Source: Magnetaquicoccus sp039908525
GTDB lineage: Bacteria > Pseudomonadota > Magnetococcia > Magnetococcales > Magnetaquicoccaceae
Assembly (NCBI GenBank): GCA_039908525.1
Contig: JAMOAY010000011.1
Span: forward strand, 1 to 64,000
Length of the DNA stretch: 64,000 nt
Direction of reading: 5' to 3'
Shown here piece by piece: positions 43,914 to 53,782 of this stretch. The translations under genes were made by a program, and so were the position numbers. The notes below the pieces were generated by a model. It had not been told where the DNA came from and made no database searches. It worked only from the letters and a program-made list of their open reading frames with translations. The stretch's first letter is position 1, and each line of letters begins with the position of its first letter.

Positions 43914-45403
43914 ACGCCCCCCGTCCGACTGCCGATGCGCCAACCTCCTGTTACGAAACGGTCATCGGGCTGGAGGTCCATGCGCAGATGCGCACCCGTT
44001 CCAAGATCTTTTGCGGCTGTTCCACCCGCTTCGGGGCGGAGGCCAACACGCAGATTTGCCCGGTCTGTGCCGCCTTTCCGGGGGTGCTGCCGGTGCTCAA
44101 CCGGGAGGCGGTTACCATGGCCATCAAGACCGGTCTGGCCATCCAGGGTCAGATCCGCCTGTTGAGCGAGTTTTCCCGCAAGAACTATTTCTACCCCGAT
44201 CTGCCCGCCGGCTACCAGATCAGCCAGTATGAACTGCCTATTGTCGAGCAGGGCCATCTTCTGATCGAATCCCCCACCGAGCGGTGTCGCAAACGGATCG
44301 GCATTACCCGCATTCACATGGAGGTGGATGCAGGCAAGAGTTTGCATACCGGGATCCAGGGGGCCTCCTGGGTGGATCTCAACCGCACCGGAACCCCCCT
44401 GATGGAGATCGTCTCCGAGCCCGATCTGCGTTCGGCCGCCGAGGCCGGTGAATATCTCAAAAAACTGCGTGCCCTGCTCCGTTACCTGGAGGTGTGTGAC
44501 GGCAACATGGAGGAGGGCTCCTTCCGTTGCGACGCCAACGTGTCGATCCGTCTGCGCGGCGACGACCGCCTGGGTACCCGTTGTGAACTGAAAAACTTGA
44601 ACTCCATCCGCAACGTCATGCGGGCCATCGATTATGAGGTGGCACGCCAGCAGGCGAGGCTTGAGGATGGGGAGCGGGTGGTGCAGGAGAGTCGCCTGTG
44701 GGATGCGGATCTCAACAGCAGCCGTGCCATGCGCGACAAAGAGGATGCCCACGACTACCGGTACTTTCCGGAACCCGATCTGCCGCCGCTGCATCTTACC
44801 CCGGCCCGCATCGCGGCCATTCAGGCGACTCTGCCGGAGCTGCCGGAGGCCAAGGCAACCCGTTTCCAGGAACAGTATCAACTCTCCTCCTATGATGCCG
44901 CCGTGTTGACCGCCAGTCGGGAGTTGGCGGACTATTTCGAGGCGGTGGCTGCACACGCCGCCAGCCTGGGCCATCCCAACCCCAAAGCGGCTGCCAACTG
45001 GGTGACGGTCGAGCTGTGTGGTCGTCTCAACAAAGAAAACAGGGAGATCCAAGACTCCCCCCTGTTGCCTGAGTCACTGGGAAAGCTGGTGGCCATGATC
45101 CAGCAGGGGGTTCTCTCCGGCAAAATGGCCAAAGAGCTGTTCGAAACCCTTTTCACGCAAGGTGGAGACCCGCAACAGATCGTCGAGCAACAGGGGCTTC
45201 AACAAGTTACGGACAGCGCCACCATCGAGAAGGCCGTGGAGCAGGTGCTGGCCGCTCATCCCGACGATGTCGCTCAATATCGGGCGGGCAAGAGCAAGGT
45301 GCTTGGTTTTCTGGTCGGGCAAATCATGAAGGCCACTCAGGGCAAGGCCAACCCGGCACTGGTCAATCAGCTGCTGCAGACCAAGCTGGTCCAGCGGGGA
45401 TAG
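43910..45403 (+). CDS. gatB: Glu/Asp-tRNA amidotransferase subunit GatB
   Basis: A 497-residue subunit that phosphorylates and amidates the aminoacyl-tRNA. Signatures are VIGLEVHAQM, the zinc-binding CGCS and CPVCAAFPG cysteines, RKNYFYPDLPAGYQISQYE, and HMEVDAGKSLH; the C-terminal helical and YqeY-like tail ends in VGQIMKATQGKANPALVNQL. The ATG overlaps the gatA stop codon. Presence of GatCAB suggests this organism lacks GlnRS and/or AsnRS. Confidence 0.96.
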   Translation: MNAPRPTADAPTSCYETVIGLEVHAQMRTRSKIFCGCSTRFGAEANTQICPVCAAFPGVLPVLNREAVTMAIKTGLAIQGQIRLLSEFSRKNYFYPDLPAGYQISQYELPIVEQGHLLIESPTERCRKRIGITRIHMEVDAGKSLHTGIQGASWVDLNRTGTPLMEIVSEPDLRSAAEAGEYLKKLRALLRYLEVCDGNMEEGSFRCDANVSIRLRGDDRLGTRCELKNLNSIRNVMRAIDYEVARQQARLEDGERVVQESRLWDADLNSSRAMRDKEDAHDYRYFPEPDLPPLHLTPARIAAIQATLPELPEAKATRFQEQYQLSSYDAAVLTASRELADYFEAVAAHAASLGHPNPKAAANWVTVELCGRLNKENREIQDSPLLPESLGKLVAMIQQGVLSGKMAKELFETLFTQGGDPQQIVEQQGLQQVTDSATIEKAVEQVLAAHPDDVAQYRAGKSKVLGFLVGQIMKATQGKANPALVNQLLQTKLVQRG

Positions 45404-45439
45404 CCTCTCACCACGAGACAAGCGGGCGGTGCAGCGAGC

Positions 45440-48094
45440 ATGTCGGTATACGAAAAATCGGTGCCACACAATCAACGCACCTTGCGCGTACTTTATCTAC
45501 TGGGCGGCATCGGCCTGCTGTTTTTCCTCTCCACGGCTCTGTTCATCTCCTGGCTGGTGGATGTCGAGCGGTACCGTCCCGCTCTGATCAACACCCTGGA
45601 GAAAATGACCGGCCATTCTGTCTCCCTGGAGGGTATCTCCCTCGCCCCCACGGAAGGTTTTTTCACCCTGGAGCTGCACAACCTGCAAATTCAGGCCGCT
45701 TCCAGCGCCGATCCACCCTTGCTGGCGGTAAAAAAGGTGCAAGTTGGCGTCACAACAAGCTTTTTCCTGCGTCAATACAGCAAGGATTTATCGCTGGAGG
45801 TCACCTCTCTGAAATTTTCCAACCCCCGGATCACACTGGTGCAACGGGATGACATCTGGCTGGTGCAGCTGTTGCAGGATACCGTGGGACAGGTGGATCG
45901 GCGCATGAAACAGCTGCAGGGGTGGGGGCTGACCAGCCTGGCCGTCCACGCAATCCGGATCCAGAACGGCAGTGTCACCCTGTTGAATTGGGAGCACGCA
46001 GCCGGTCACGCCCTGGTGTTTGACCGCATCTATGCCGACATCCACGCCCTGTCTGCCTCCCATGCCTCTCCCATGTCGTTGTCGGCACGCTTTCAGTCGG
46101 TTCCGTTTACCCTGGCCGGTCAGATCGGCCCCTTGCCAGACTCGCTGGAGTTGGCCGAGATGCCGGTCCTGCTCAACCTGGAGGCAAAATCCACCAATTT
46201 GTTTCATTTCATCGATTTTTTCGCCAATTTTTCCAACCTGTTCATCGCCCGCAGTCAGCCCGTGCAGCTGCCCCAGGATCTGGAGATCCGTGGTGCACGG
46301 GGCTATTTTTCCACACTTTTCAATGGAACACTCAAAAAAGGGATGCAGACCAGTGCGCGCGTGGAACTGGACAGGATGACAGTCACCACGCGAACTGGTC
46401 AGCAACCGCCACCCACGACCCACCAGGCCAGCCCGCCGACCTCCCCCAACATCTCCACCCGGTGGCCAAAAAGGGAGAATCCCCCCACCGATCTGGCCAT
46501 GCGACTCAAATCGGTCCTGAGAGTGGAGCAGGAACGTCCTTTGTTGCAGGTTGATGAGTGTTATGTATACCTGGACGGCAAGCCCACTCTTGACATCAAA
46601 GGCGTGCTGCAGGGCAAAGAGCCGGAGTCAGACCAGGAGACGGTGATCGATCTGGCGGTTGCCACCCTGAACAGCTTCAACATCAAACGGTTTCCCCATC
46701 CCTGGCTGCCCTATTTCGCGGGTGAATCTCCGCAAGGAACGCTGCATCTCCAGGGGGAATGGCCCAGCAGGATGCAATGGAGCGGCCATCTGGATTTTTC
46801 CCAGACGGAGATCCTTTTGCCGCCTGTCGTCGCTCCCACGCATGCACCCCGCTCGGGCCATCAAGAGCCCCATGCCCTGCTGTCCATGGCGCAGACGCTG
46901 GGTCTGGAAAAGGCGGCCGGGGTTCCCCTGCTTCTGGAGGGCTCCCTGCGGCAGGAGCCCAGCGAAGATCAGCAGGAACTCTGGGTGTTGCAAGAGTTCA
47001 TGGCCAGTCGTCCACCCACGGCGGAAACACCCGGTTTGCGCCTGCGTGTATCGGGTACCGTGCAACCCACCGTACAACTGGAGTTGGCCGGAGAGTGGGA
47101 ACTCTCCCTGTTGAAGGAGTATCTGGCCGGGATGGCCGGGTGGGACATAAGCGGTGTCGCCCGTCTGGACGCATCCCTGCGCGTCGATGAGCAGCGGACC
47201 GGTGAGACACCAGGGACGCAGGCTCGCAACCACATAAACGGCCAGTTGCACGTGGGTGACGGTCAGTTCGCAGGCGTTGATTTCCAGGAAATCTCTGCCC
47301 GCATCAAGCAGGAAAACGGCGTATTACGCCTGACCGATCTGGAAGCGGATATGGGCATGGGGAGACTGGATGCCCAGATCCTGGTCGACTTTTCCACCCA
47401 GCCCGCCACCTATCAGGCCGCATTCGCCTTCGCAGGTATCGCGATGGAAGAGTTGACCCGGGATTCACAAAGCGGGATCGTCGGGCTCTCTGCCATCCGC
47501 CAGGCGGGGCGCCGACAGGTTCCGAAGGCCATTCCCCGCCCCGCGCCCAAACAGACGACGCCCCACCCGTTGTTGGAGGGACTGGCGTTCGGCCAGGGGG
47601 AGATTGGGGGTCACCTGAACGCGCACGGTCAGTCCGTTCTCCCGCTCTCGGGAATGGTACACCTGGAGATAGAGCCGGGACGCATGATGGATCTCCATGC
47701 TGAACGGTTCCTGACCCCGCCCGTGACGGCCCAACACCTGTTTGGCCAGGAAAAAAAAGATCCCCCTGCAGAAGGGGGGGTGGAAAAGGGACGCAACCGG
47801 GAGAGCGGTCTGGCCCGCAAGGCATTGTATTGGGACCATCTGGTTGCCGACCTGCTCTGGCACGACCGCACCGTGCAGGTGGACAATCTGCGCATTCGAT
47901 CGGCAGGGTTGCAACTGACCGGCAGCGGCGAGTGGAATCCCGCCGGTCAGCACCGTTTTGAGCTGCAAGTCCAATCCCCTCTGCGCCCCCGAAAAGAACC
48001 TTTCCACGTCTGGCTGGAAGGGGACAGAGAGCATGCAGTATACCGTCCCGGAGCACAGCCAGGGGTGTTGCCGCCCATCCGTCAAGAACCGTAA
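45440..48094 (+). CDS. AsmA-family inner-membrane protein
   Basis: An 884-residue protein with one N-terminal membrane segment (LYLLGGIGLLFFLSTALFISW, about residues 18-39) followed by an AsmA-type start (VERYRPALINTLEKMTGHSV, then SLEGISLAPTEGF). The rest is a long periplasmic repetitive beta region, ending in SAGLQLTGSGEWNPAGQHRF, typical for AsmA/TamB-like proteins now thought to carry phospholipids to the outer membrane. A Pro/Thr-rich insert of about 30 residues lies near residue 315. It follows gatB by 36 bases, perhaps by read-through. Confidence 0.8.
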   Translation: MSVYEKSVPHNQRTLRVLYLLGGIGLLFFLSTALFISWLVDVERYRPALINTLEKMTGHSVSLEGISLAPTEGFFTLELHNLQIQAASSADPPLLAVKKVQVGVTTSFFLRQYSKDLSLEVTSLKFSNPRITLVQRDDIWLVQLLQDTVGQVDRRMKQLQGWGLTSLAVHAIRIQNGSVTLLNWEHAAGHALVFDRIYADIHALSASHASPMSLSARFQSVPFTLAGQIGPLPDSLELAEMPVLLNLEAKSTNLFHFIDFFANFSNLFIARSQPVQLPQDLEIRGARGYFSTLFNGTLKKGMQTSARVELDRMTVTTRTGQQPPPTTHQASPPTSPNISTRWPKRENPPTDLAMRLKSVLRVEQERPLLQVDECYVYLDGKPTLDIKGVLQGKEPESDQETVIDLAVATLNSFNIKRFPHPWLPYFAGESPQGTLHLQGEWPSRMQWSGHLDFSQTEILLPPVVAPTHAPRSGHQEPHALLSMAQTLGLEKAAGVPLLLEGSLRQEPSEDQQELWVLQEFMASRPPTAETPGLRLRVSGTVQPTVQLELAGEWELSLLKEYLAGMAGWDISGVARLDASLRVDEQRTGETPGTQARNHINGQLHVGDGQFAGVDFQEISARIKQENGVLRLTDLEADMGMGRLDAQILVDFSTQPATYQAAFAFAGIAMEELTRDSQSGIVGLSAIRQAGRRQVPKAIPRPAPKQTTPHPLLEGLAFGQGEIGGHLNAHGQSVLPLSGMVHLEIEPGRMMDLHAERFLTPPVTAQHLFGQEKKDPPAEGGVEKGRNRESGLARKALYWDHLVADLLWHDRTVQVDNLRIRSAGLQLTGSGEWNPAGQHRFELQVQSPLRPRKEPFHVWLEGDREHAVYRPGAQPGVLPPIRQEP

Positions 48095-48135
48095 GAGAAC
48101 GGTATGAGCATCAATACCATAGGAGCACACCCGTT

Positions 48136-48169
48136 AAAATTTGCAAAAAAGGTTAAAACAGCAAATTTT
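48136..48169 (+). terminator. AT-rich inverted repeat after the AsmA-like gene
   Basis: AAAATTTGC and GCAAATTTT form a perfect 9-bp inverted repeat with a 16-base loop, about 40 bases after the stop codon. The stem is weak, so termination is only plausible. It also borders the promoter-like element at 48174-48206. Confidence 0.35.
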
Positions 48170-48173
48170 ATCA

Positions 48174-48206
48174 TTGCAATCTGAGCAAAAAAGGCAAACA
48201 ATTTGG
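48174..48206 (+). promoter_or_regulatory. Promoter-like element shared with 56956-56988 (copy A)
   Basis: TTGCAATCTGAGCA, then an A-rich spacer, then AAACAAT and a T-rich end. 25 of 33 positions are identical to the copy upstream of the cytidylate-kinase-like gene, without gaps. TTGCAA with AACAAT 17 bases on would suit a sigma-70-type promoter. It lies 40 bases before the start of the first hybrid kinase. Confidence 0.55.
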
Positions 48207-48245
48207 CGACGCTCTAATTCATGACGCTGCAAGCGGGGGAACGAC

Positions 48246-51200
48246 ATGCCTGATGCATTGTCCCTGGTCGCTGACCGCCTCTCCTTCCCGACTCTGGTAC
48301 GGGACGGGTTTCTTATGGAACAGATGGACTACATCTATTTTGTCTACGGTCTCAGTTTCCTGATGCTGGGTGCGGTCTGTCTCTCCATGCCCAGGGACAG
48401 CAAAAATCCTCTGGACTGGCGGTTTCTGGGAGGCTTCGGTCTGCTCCACGGAACCGGGGAGTGGCTGGAGTTGGCCAGCATGGTCCTGTCGGATGGGACA
48501 GGTGTGCGCAAGGTCTGTGATCTCCTGCATGTCCTCTCCTTTCTTATCCTGGCCGAGTGCGCCTTGCGGGGCATGGCGGGGCACGACCGCCACCCGGACC
48601 GCTCCAATCTCCCTCTGGTACCCTTGCTGGCCGTCGGCCTCCTGACAGTGAACCAGGGATGGGACCATTTCCCAGCCTTGGCCCGCTATGTCATCGCCTT
48701 TCCCGCCTGCATGGTGAGTGGTTGGCTTTTGTGGCGTGGGCGTGCACAGGCTGCAGTACAACAAAAAGGGTGGCTGCATGTCGGGGCCATGGCCATGGCG
48801 GGCTACGGGGTCACCGCAGGTCTGCTGGTTCCCCCCGCCCCATTCTGGCCTGCATCTGTGCTGAATACAGAATTGTTCATGCTCTGGACGGGATTGCCCA
48901 TTCAGTTGCTCAGAAGCCTGCTTGCCACACTCCTGACCGTTGCCGTCTGGGAGGTGGCCACCCATATGGACAATGCCCCCTTCTTCTTTCAGAAAAAATA
49001 TTCCCGTATTTTCTTGAGTGGCTACCTGTTGTTGCTGGCCGGAGGCTGGACTCTGACCAATCTTTTGGACAGTCTGTATCGGGATGACCAGTTGCAGGTC
49101 ATGGAGGTCAACCTGACGACCGTGGTAAACCGCCTGAACAGGGAGATCAACGCAGCAGACAGCGGTGTGATCGCTCTGGCCGGTATTGTCCAGCCTCTGT
49201 TGGACAAAGGTTCCGAGCCAACGAACACCCAGGAAGCCGTCAACCTGGCTGTGGACCAATTGGCCGCCAGCGTCAGGGGTATTGCGTACATCCTGGATGG
49301 CGAAGGGATGGCCATAACCGCCTCCAACCGGGAATCACCTGCCAGTTTTGCTGGAAAAAATTATAAATTTCGCCCATACTTCCAGCAGGCGATGGCAGGA
49401 CAGAGCGGACGTTATTTTGCCTATGGTGTCGTCAGCAAGGAGGCAGGCTATTATGCCAGCGTACCCATCCATACCCGGGGACAACGCAAGATTATCGGCG
49501 TGGCGGTCATCAAGAAAACCCTGGATACTGCGGAGATGGGTCTCAAGTCATTTGATTCTTCTCTCTTCCTGCTCAATCCGGACGGGGTTGCCCTGCTCTC
49601 CACAAGGGATGGGTTCACCCCGCAGGCCTTGTGGCCCATACCGCCTGAAACTCTGGCCCGACTGGAAGAGTCCAAGCAGTTCGGTCCCCTCTCCGGACGC
49701 ACCCCTCTGTTCAACCAGGAGTTGCAGCACGGTGCCCACATCTCTTTAAAACTGCAACAACGCTGGGTGGATCACCTGGCAGGACGGGTGGGCACCGGTC
49801 TGGATGACTGGTCGGTATTGATGTTAAAACCCGAAAGGATTGTCCATACAGATCGGTTGCTGGGTATCCTTATCTCCCTGCTGATCAGCCTGCTGATGCT
49901 CACCTATTATCTGGTGATGCAAAAAGGGGCGGCTACCATGGAAGAGCGTGCCAGACTGCTCAAGGTCAGCCAGGAACGCCAGGAACTGGCCCTGAAGGGG
50001 GGCAATCTGGGTTTCTGGGACACCGACATGGCGACGGGACAAACGGTCATCAACGACCGTTACAAAGAGATCCTCGGTTTTCCCAGTGGCGCCTTGCTGC
50101 CTGTGGACCGGGACGGCTGGTATGATGGCATCTACCCCGAGGACCGGGAGAGGGTGCAACAGATCGGCAGGGAGTACAAAGAGGGGCTGCGCGCGGATTA
50201 TGAGGTTGAATATCGCATACAGACACCGGACGGCCACCTGAAATGGGTGGTCTCCAGGGGGGCCATGGTACAAAGCGACGACGGGAGCCGCTCCCAAAGA
50301 ATGGTGGGCACCCTTCTTGACATCACCGAGCGCAAGGAAACAGAGATTGCCTTGCAAACGGCCAAAGAGGAGGCGGAAGTTGCCACCCGAGCCAAAAGCG
50401 GCTTTCTCGCCAACATGAGCCATGAAATCCGGACCCCCATCAATGCCATCACAGGCATGGTCTACCTGGCCACGAAAACCGAACTGACCCCCGAGCAGCG
50501 TCATTTCCTGAGCCGTATCGACCAGGCCAGTCGCTCGCTGCTGCACATTATTAATGATATCCTCGACTTTTCAAAGATTGAAGCGGGCAAATTGTCCATG
50601 GAGACGATCCCCTTTTCCATGGACAAGGTGGCAGACCAGGTGGCGGCCATGGCGGCACCCAAGACCCAGGACAAATCCCTGGAGCTGATTGCCTCGGTGG
50701 ACCACCGCATCCCGGCAGTGCTGATGGGGGATCCTCTGCGACTGGGACAGGTTCTGCTCAACCTGGTTGGCAATGCCGTCAAGTTTACCGAGTCCGGAGA
50801 GGTCTGTTTCGAGCTCCTGCTGCAGGATTTGGATGCGACCCACGCCACCATCCTGTTCCGTGTCCGGGATACGGGCATCGGGATGACCCCCGATCAGATG
50901 GCTCGTCTTTTCAATGCTTTCACCCAGGCGGACGACTCCACGACACGCCGTTACGGTGGGACCGGTCTGGGTCTGGCGATCAGCCGCCACCTGGTGGAGA
51001 TGATGGGGGGAAACCTGCAGTTGTCCAGTGAACCCGGCAAAGGCAGTGAGTTCCATTTTCAGCTGGTTTTTCCGGTGGCAGAGTCCAAGGATCTTGCCGA
51101 CCCGCTGGTGATCTCTCCCCAGATGGCCGGGCTGCATATTCTGGTGGCGGATGATCACCCCGTGGCACGCCGCGTCTGCCGTGACATGCTGAAACCGTTC

Positions 51201-52631
51201 CACTGTCGCGTGGAAGAGGCGGAGGATGGAGAACAAACCGTCCAGCGTGTCCGCCAGGCTGCGGAGGCACAGGATCCTTTTGACCTGCTCCTCGTGGATT
51301 GGCGCATGCCGGTCATGGATGGTTTACAGGCGATCCGTCAAATACGGGCAGAATGGGCGGAACGGGCCCCGGCGGTGATTCTGATCACCGCCTACGGTCG
51401 CTCGGAAGTGATGGCCACCTCCGTCAGGGAGAGGATCCCCTGCCTCCTGATCAAACCGATCACCGCATCCGCCCTGTTGGAGATGATTCCCAATGCGTTG
51501 GGTGGCCAATCGCCAACCGTTGTCCGCTCCGATCTGCCCGAACATGGGATCGGTGGAACCATTTTGCTGGTGGAAGACAACGAGATCAACCAGGAGGTGG
51601 CGCAGGGCATCCTGGCCCGTGTGGGCGTGCGGATGGAGCTGGCCAACAACGGCCTGGAGGCCATCGAAAAACTCCGGCATGGCCACTTCGACCTTGTCCT
51701 CATGGATGTGCAGATGCCGGTCATGGATGGCTATGAGGCGACCCGCCGCATCCGTCAGGAGGAGAGATTCCGGGCCCTGCCCATTATCGCCATGACCGCC
51801 AATGCCATGAAGGGGGACCGGGAGGTCTGCCTGGCGGCCGGGATGAATGATTATGTCGCCAAACCCATCGATCCCCGCAATTTGTACACGGTCCTGACCC
51901 AATGGCTTCCCTCTGTCCTTGTTCCGGAACTGGAACCCACCCCTGCACCGTCCCCACTCTCCTCTGAGGATTTCCCCCTCCTGCCGGGGGTGGATACCCG
52001 GGCCGGTCTGCGCAATATGGGCGGGAGCCTCTCATTGTACCAGGAGATCCTGGGAAAATTCACGCGCAACCAGAGAGACGCCTGTCGCACCATGCATACC
52101 CTGCTGGAGTCTGGAGAGTGGTCGACCCTGGAACGCACGGCCCACACCCTGAAAGGAATCGCAGCCACCATCGGCGCCAGCGCGCTGCGGGATGCCGCGC
52201 AAAAAATCGAGCACGGCACCGAATCCGGTATGGGACGGGAACGGTTGCGCGGACTGATCGAACAATGTTCCGGGGAGTTGGATACCATACTGGCGACTCT
52301 CGACAGCGCCATGCCCCGTACAACAGAAGAGAACCCGTCGGGAGAGGAAGAGGTGTCGGACATCGCCGCCCTGACGCCGCTCTTCAGAGAGGCCTTTGAA
52401 TATCTGAACGTTTTCAATTCCGATGTGGAGTCAGTGGTCGAACGGATGGGCGCACTGGCAAAAAGTGCCCCGGACCAGGAGCACCTGCAAACGGTCAAAA
52501 GGTGTCTGGAAACTTTCGACTATGAGGCTGCCATCCAGGCGCTGCGTCTGTGGGCAGATGCGTCCGGTATCACCTGGGAACAGGCGACCGTCAGCATCCC
52601 TGTTCTGCCGCCAGAGGGAGGAAACAGATGA
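48246..52631 (+). CDS. Hybrid sensor histidine kinase with two receivers and an HPt domain
   Basis: A 1461-residue membrane kinase. Residues 20-245 hold about six membrane segments (YFVYGLSFLMLGAVCL first), a seventh near 258-278 and another near 538-556 enclose a periplasmic Cache-like sensor. A PAS domain (about 580-700) precedes the phosphoacceptor SHEIRTP near 725, the ATPase (DTGIG, GGTGLGLAI) to about 940, receiver 1 with LLLVDWRMPVMDG near 1015, receiver 2 with LVLMDVQMPVMDG near 1153, and an HPt domain with AHTLKG near 1299. About 100 further residues of unknown role end the protein. Its stop codon overlaps the next gene (ATGA). The signal is unknown. Confidence 0.93.
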   Translation: MPDALSLVADRLSFPTLVRDGFLMEQMDYIYFVYGLSFLMLGAVCLSMPRDSKNPLDWRFLGGFGLLHGTGEWLELASMVLSDGTGVRKVCDLLHVLSFLILAECALRGMAGHDRHPDRSNLPLVPLLAVGLLTVNQGWDHFPALARYVIAFPACMVSGWLLWRGRAQAAVQQKGWLHVGAMAMAGYGVTAGLLVPPAPFWPASVLNTELFMLWTGLPIQLLRSLLATLLTVAVWEVATHMDNAPFFFQKKYSRIFLSGYLLLLAGGWTLTNLLDSLYRDDQLQVMEVNLTTVVNRLNREINAADSGVIALAGIVQPLLDKGSEPTNTQEAVNLAVDQLAASVRGIAYILDGEGMAITASNRESPASFAGKNYKFRPYFQQAMAGQSGRYFAYGVVSKEAGYYASVPIHTRGQRKIIGVAVIKKTLDTAEMGLKSFDSSLFLLNPDGVALLSTRDGFTPQALWPIPPETLARLEESKQFGPLSGRTPLFNQELQHGAHISLKLQQRWVDHLAGRVGTGLDDWSVLMLKPERIVHTDRLLGILISLLISLLMLTYYLVMQKGAATMEERARLLKVSQERQELALKGGNLGFWDTDMATGQTVINDRYKEILGFPSGALLPVDRDGWYDGIYPEDRERVQQIGREYKEGLRADYEVEYRIQTPDGHLKWVVSRGAMVQSDDGSRSQRMVGTLLDITERKETEIALQTAKEEAEVATRAKSGFLANMSHEIRTPINAITGMVYLATKTELTPEQRHFLSRIDQASRSLLHIINDILDFSKIEAGKLSMETIPFSMDKVADQVAAMAAPKTQDKSLELIASVDHRIPAVLMGDPLRLGQVLLNLVGNAVKFTESGEVCFELLLQDLDATHATILFRVRDTGIGMTPDQMARLFNAFTQADDSTTRRYGGTGLGLAISRHLVEMMGGNLQLSSEPGKGSEFHFQLVFPVAESKDLADPLVISPQMAGLHILVADDHPVARRVCRDMLKPFHCRVEEAEDGEQTVQRVRQAAEAQDPFDLLLVDWRMPVMDGLQAIRQIRAEWAERAPAVILITAYGRSEVMATSVRERIPCLLIKPITASALLEMIPNALGGQSPTVVRSDLPEHGIGGTILLVEDNEINQEVAQGILARVGVRMELANNGLEAIEKLRHGHFDLVLMDVQMPVMDGYEATRRIRQEERFRALPIIAMTANAMKGDREVCLAAGMNDYVAKPIDPRNLYTVLTQWLPSVLVPELEPTPAPSPLSSEDFPLLPGVDTRAGLRNMGGSLSLYQEILGKFTRNQRDACRTMHTLLESGEWSTLERTAHTLKGIAATIGASALRDAAQKIEHGTESGMGRERLRGLIEQCSGELDTILATLDSAMPRTTEENPSGEEEVSDIAALTPLFREAFEYLNVFNSDVESVVERMGALAKSAPDQEHLQTVKRCLETFDYEAAIQALRLWADASGITWEQATVSIPVLPPEGGNR

Positions 52632-53746
52632 ATAACACACAAAACCATCCACGCAACACCATTCTTGTCGTGGACGACTATCCTGAAAATATTGCCATTC
52701 TGAAAAGGGTCCTGGGAGAACAGTACATTGTTCGGCCCGCCATCAACGGCAGGGTCGCCTTGAAAGCGGTCACCGTCGAACCGCTGCCCGATCTGGTCCT
52801 TCTGGATATCATGATGCCGGAAATGGACGGGTTTGAGGTGTGCGAGCGATTGAAAGCGGATCCCGTCTCGCGGGAGATCCCGGTCATTTTCATCACCTCC
52901 AAAGATCAGGTCGAGGACGAAACCCGGGGCTTTGCAGCCGGTGCGGTCGATTATATTTCCAAACCTTTCAGCATCCCGGTGGTCATGGCCCGGGTAGCAA
53001 CCCACCTGGCCATGCACGCCGCCCATGTGCAGCTCAAACAGCAATACATTGCCCTGCAGGAGATGGAAAAGCTGCGCAAGGATGTCGAGGCGATCACCCG
53101 CCACGATCTCAAGACCCCCATCAATGGCATCCTGGGATGCACGGAGGTGTTGCTGGAGGATGACGAACTCTCCCCGATCGAGCAGAAAGAGTTCTATCGA
53201 CTGATCCACGACTCGGCCAACCGCCTGCAGGAGATGGTCAACATGTCCATGAACCTGGTCAATATGGAACAGGGGCGCTACGAGGCGGTGCTGCAGCCCA
53301 TCCCGTTGCTGCCCATCCTGCAGCGCATTCTGGTGGACCATCGGGTCTGGATCGAAAGAAAGAGACTGACAACCGTGATCACCGTGGACGGTCGCCCCTT
53401 GCGGGAGACAGATGTTTTCACCATCCTGGGGGACAAGACCCTTTGTTATACCATGTTGGCCAACCTGTGCAAAAATGCCATGGAGGCCTCCGGAGCGGGT
53501 CAAACCGTGACGATTGCGCTGCAGAATAGCCAACAGGGCGCCACCATCGCGATTCACAATCACGGTGCGGTACCCGAGACCATTCGGGACAACTTTTTCG
53601 ACAAGTATGTCACGCACGGCAAAACGGGTGGTACGGGTCTGGGAACCTACTCCTCCCGCCTGATGGCGGAAACCCAACAAGGGCATATCGGTCTGCACAG
53701 TTCAGAACAGGAAGGCACGACCGTCACGGTCACTATGCGACAGTGA
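52628..53746 (+). CDS. Receiver-histidine kinase protein (soluble)
   Basis: A 372-residue cytosolic protein. The N-terminal receiver starts NTILVVDDYPENI with phosphoacceptor LVLLDIMMPEMDG and the conserved Lys in DYISKPFS. A kinase core follows with phosphoacceptor RHDLKTPINGIL, an N box (NLCKNAMEA) and GGTGLGTYSSRLM. Receiver-first kinases typically act inside phosphorelays, here perhaps receiving phosphate from the hybrid kinase to which it is coupled by a four-base overlap. No DNA-binding domain is present. Confidence 0.92.
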   Translation: MNNTQNHPRNTILVVDDYPENIAILKRVLGEQYIVRPAINGRVALKAVTVEPLPDLVLLDIMMPEMDGFEVCERLKADPVSREIPVIFITSKDQVEDETRGFAAGAVDYISKPFSIPVVMARVATHLAMHAAHVQLKQQYIALQEMEKLRKDVEAITRHDLKTPINGILGCTEVLLEDDELSPIEQKEFYRLIHDSANRLQEMVNMSMNLVNMEQGRYEAVLQPIPLLPILQRILVDHRVWIERKRLTTVITVDGRPLRETDVFTILGDKTLCYTMLANLCKNAMEASGAGQTVTIALQNSQQGATIAIHNHGAVPETIRDNFFDKYVTHGKTGGTGLGTYSSRLMAETQQGHIGLHSSEQEGTTVTVTMRQ

Positions 53747-53782
53747 ATGGCGGTCGAGATCCACCGCGCAACCAAGGGGAGA

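Noticed and set aside
43874..45052. Open frame of about 390 codons opposite gatB
   Set aside because: Antisense shadow of a conserved gene with no motif.
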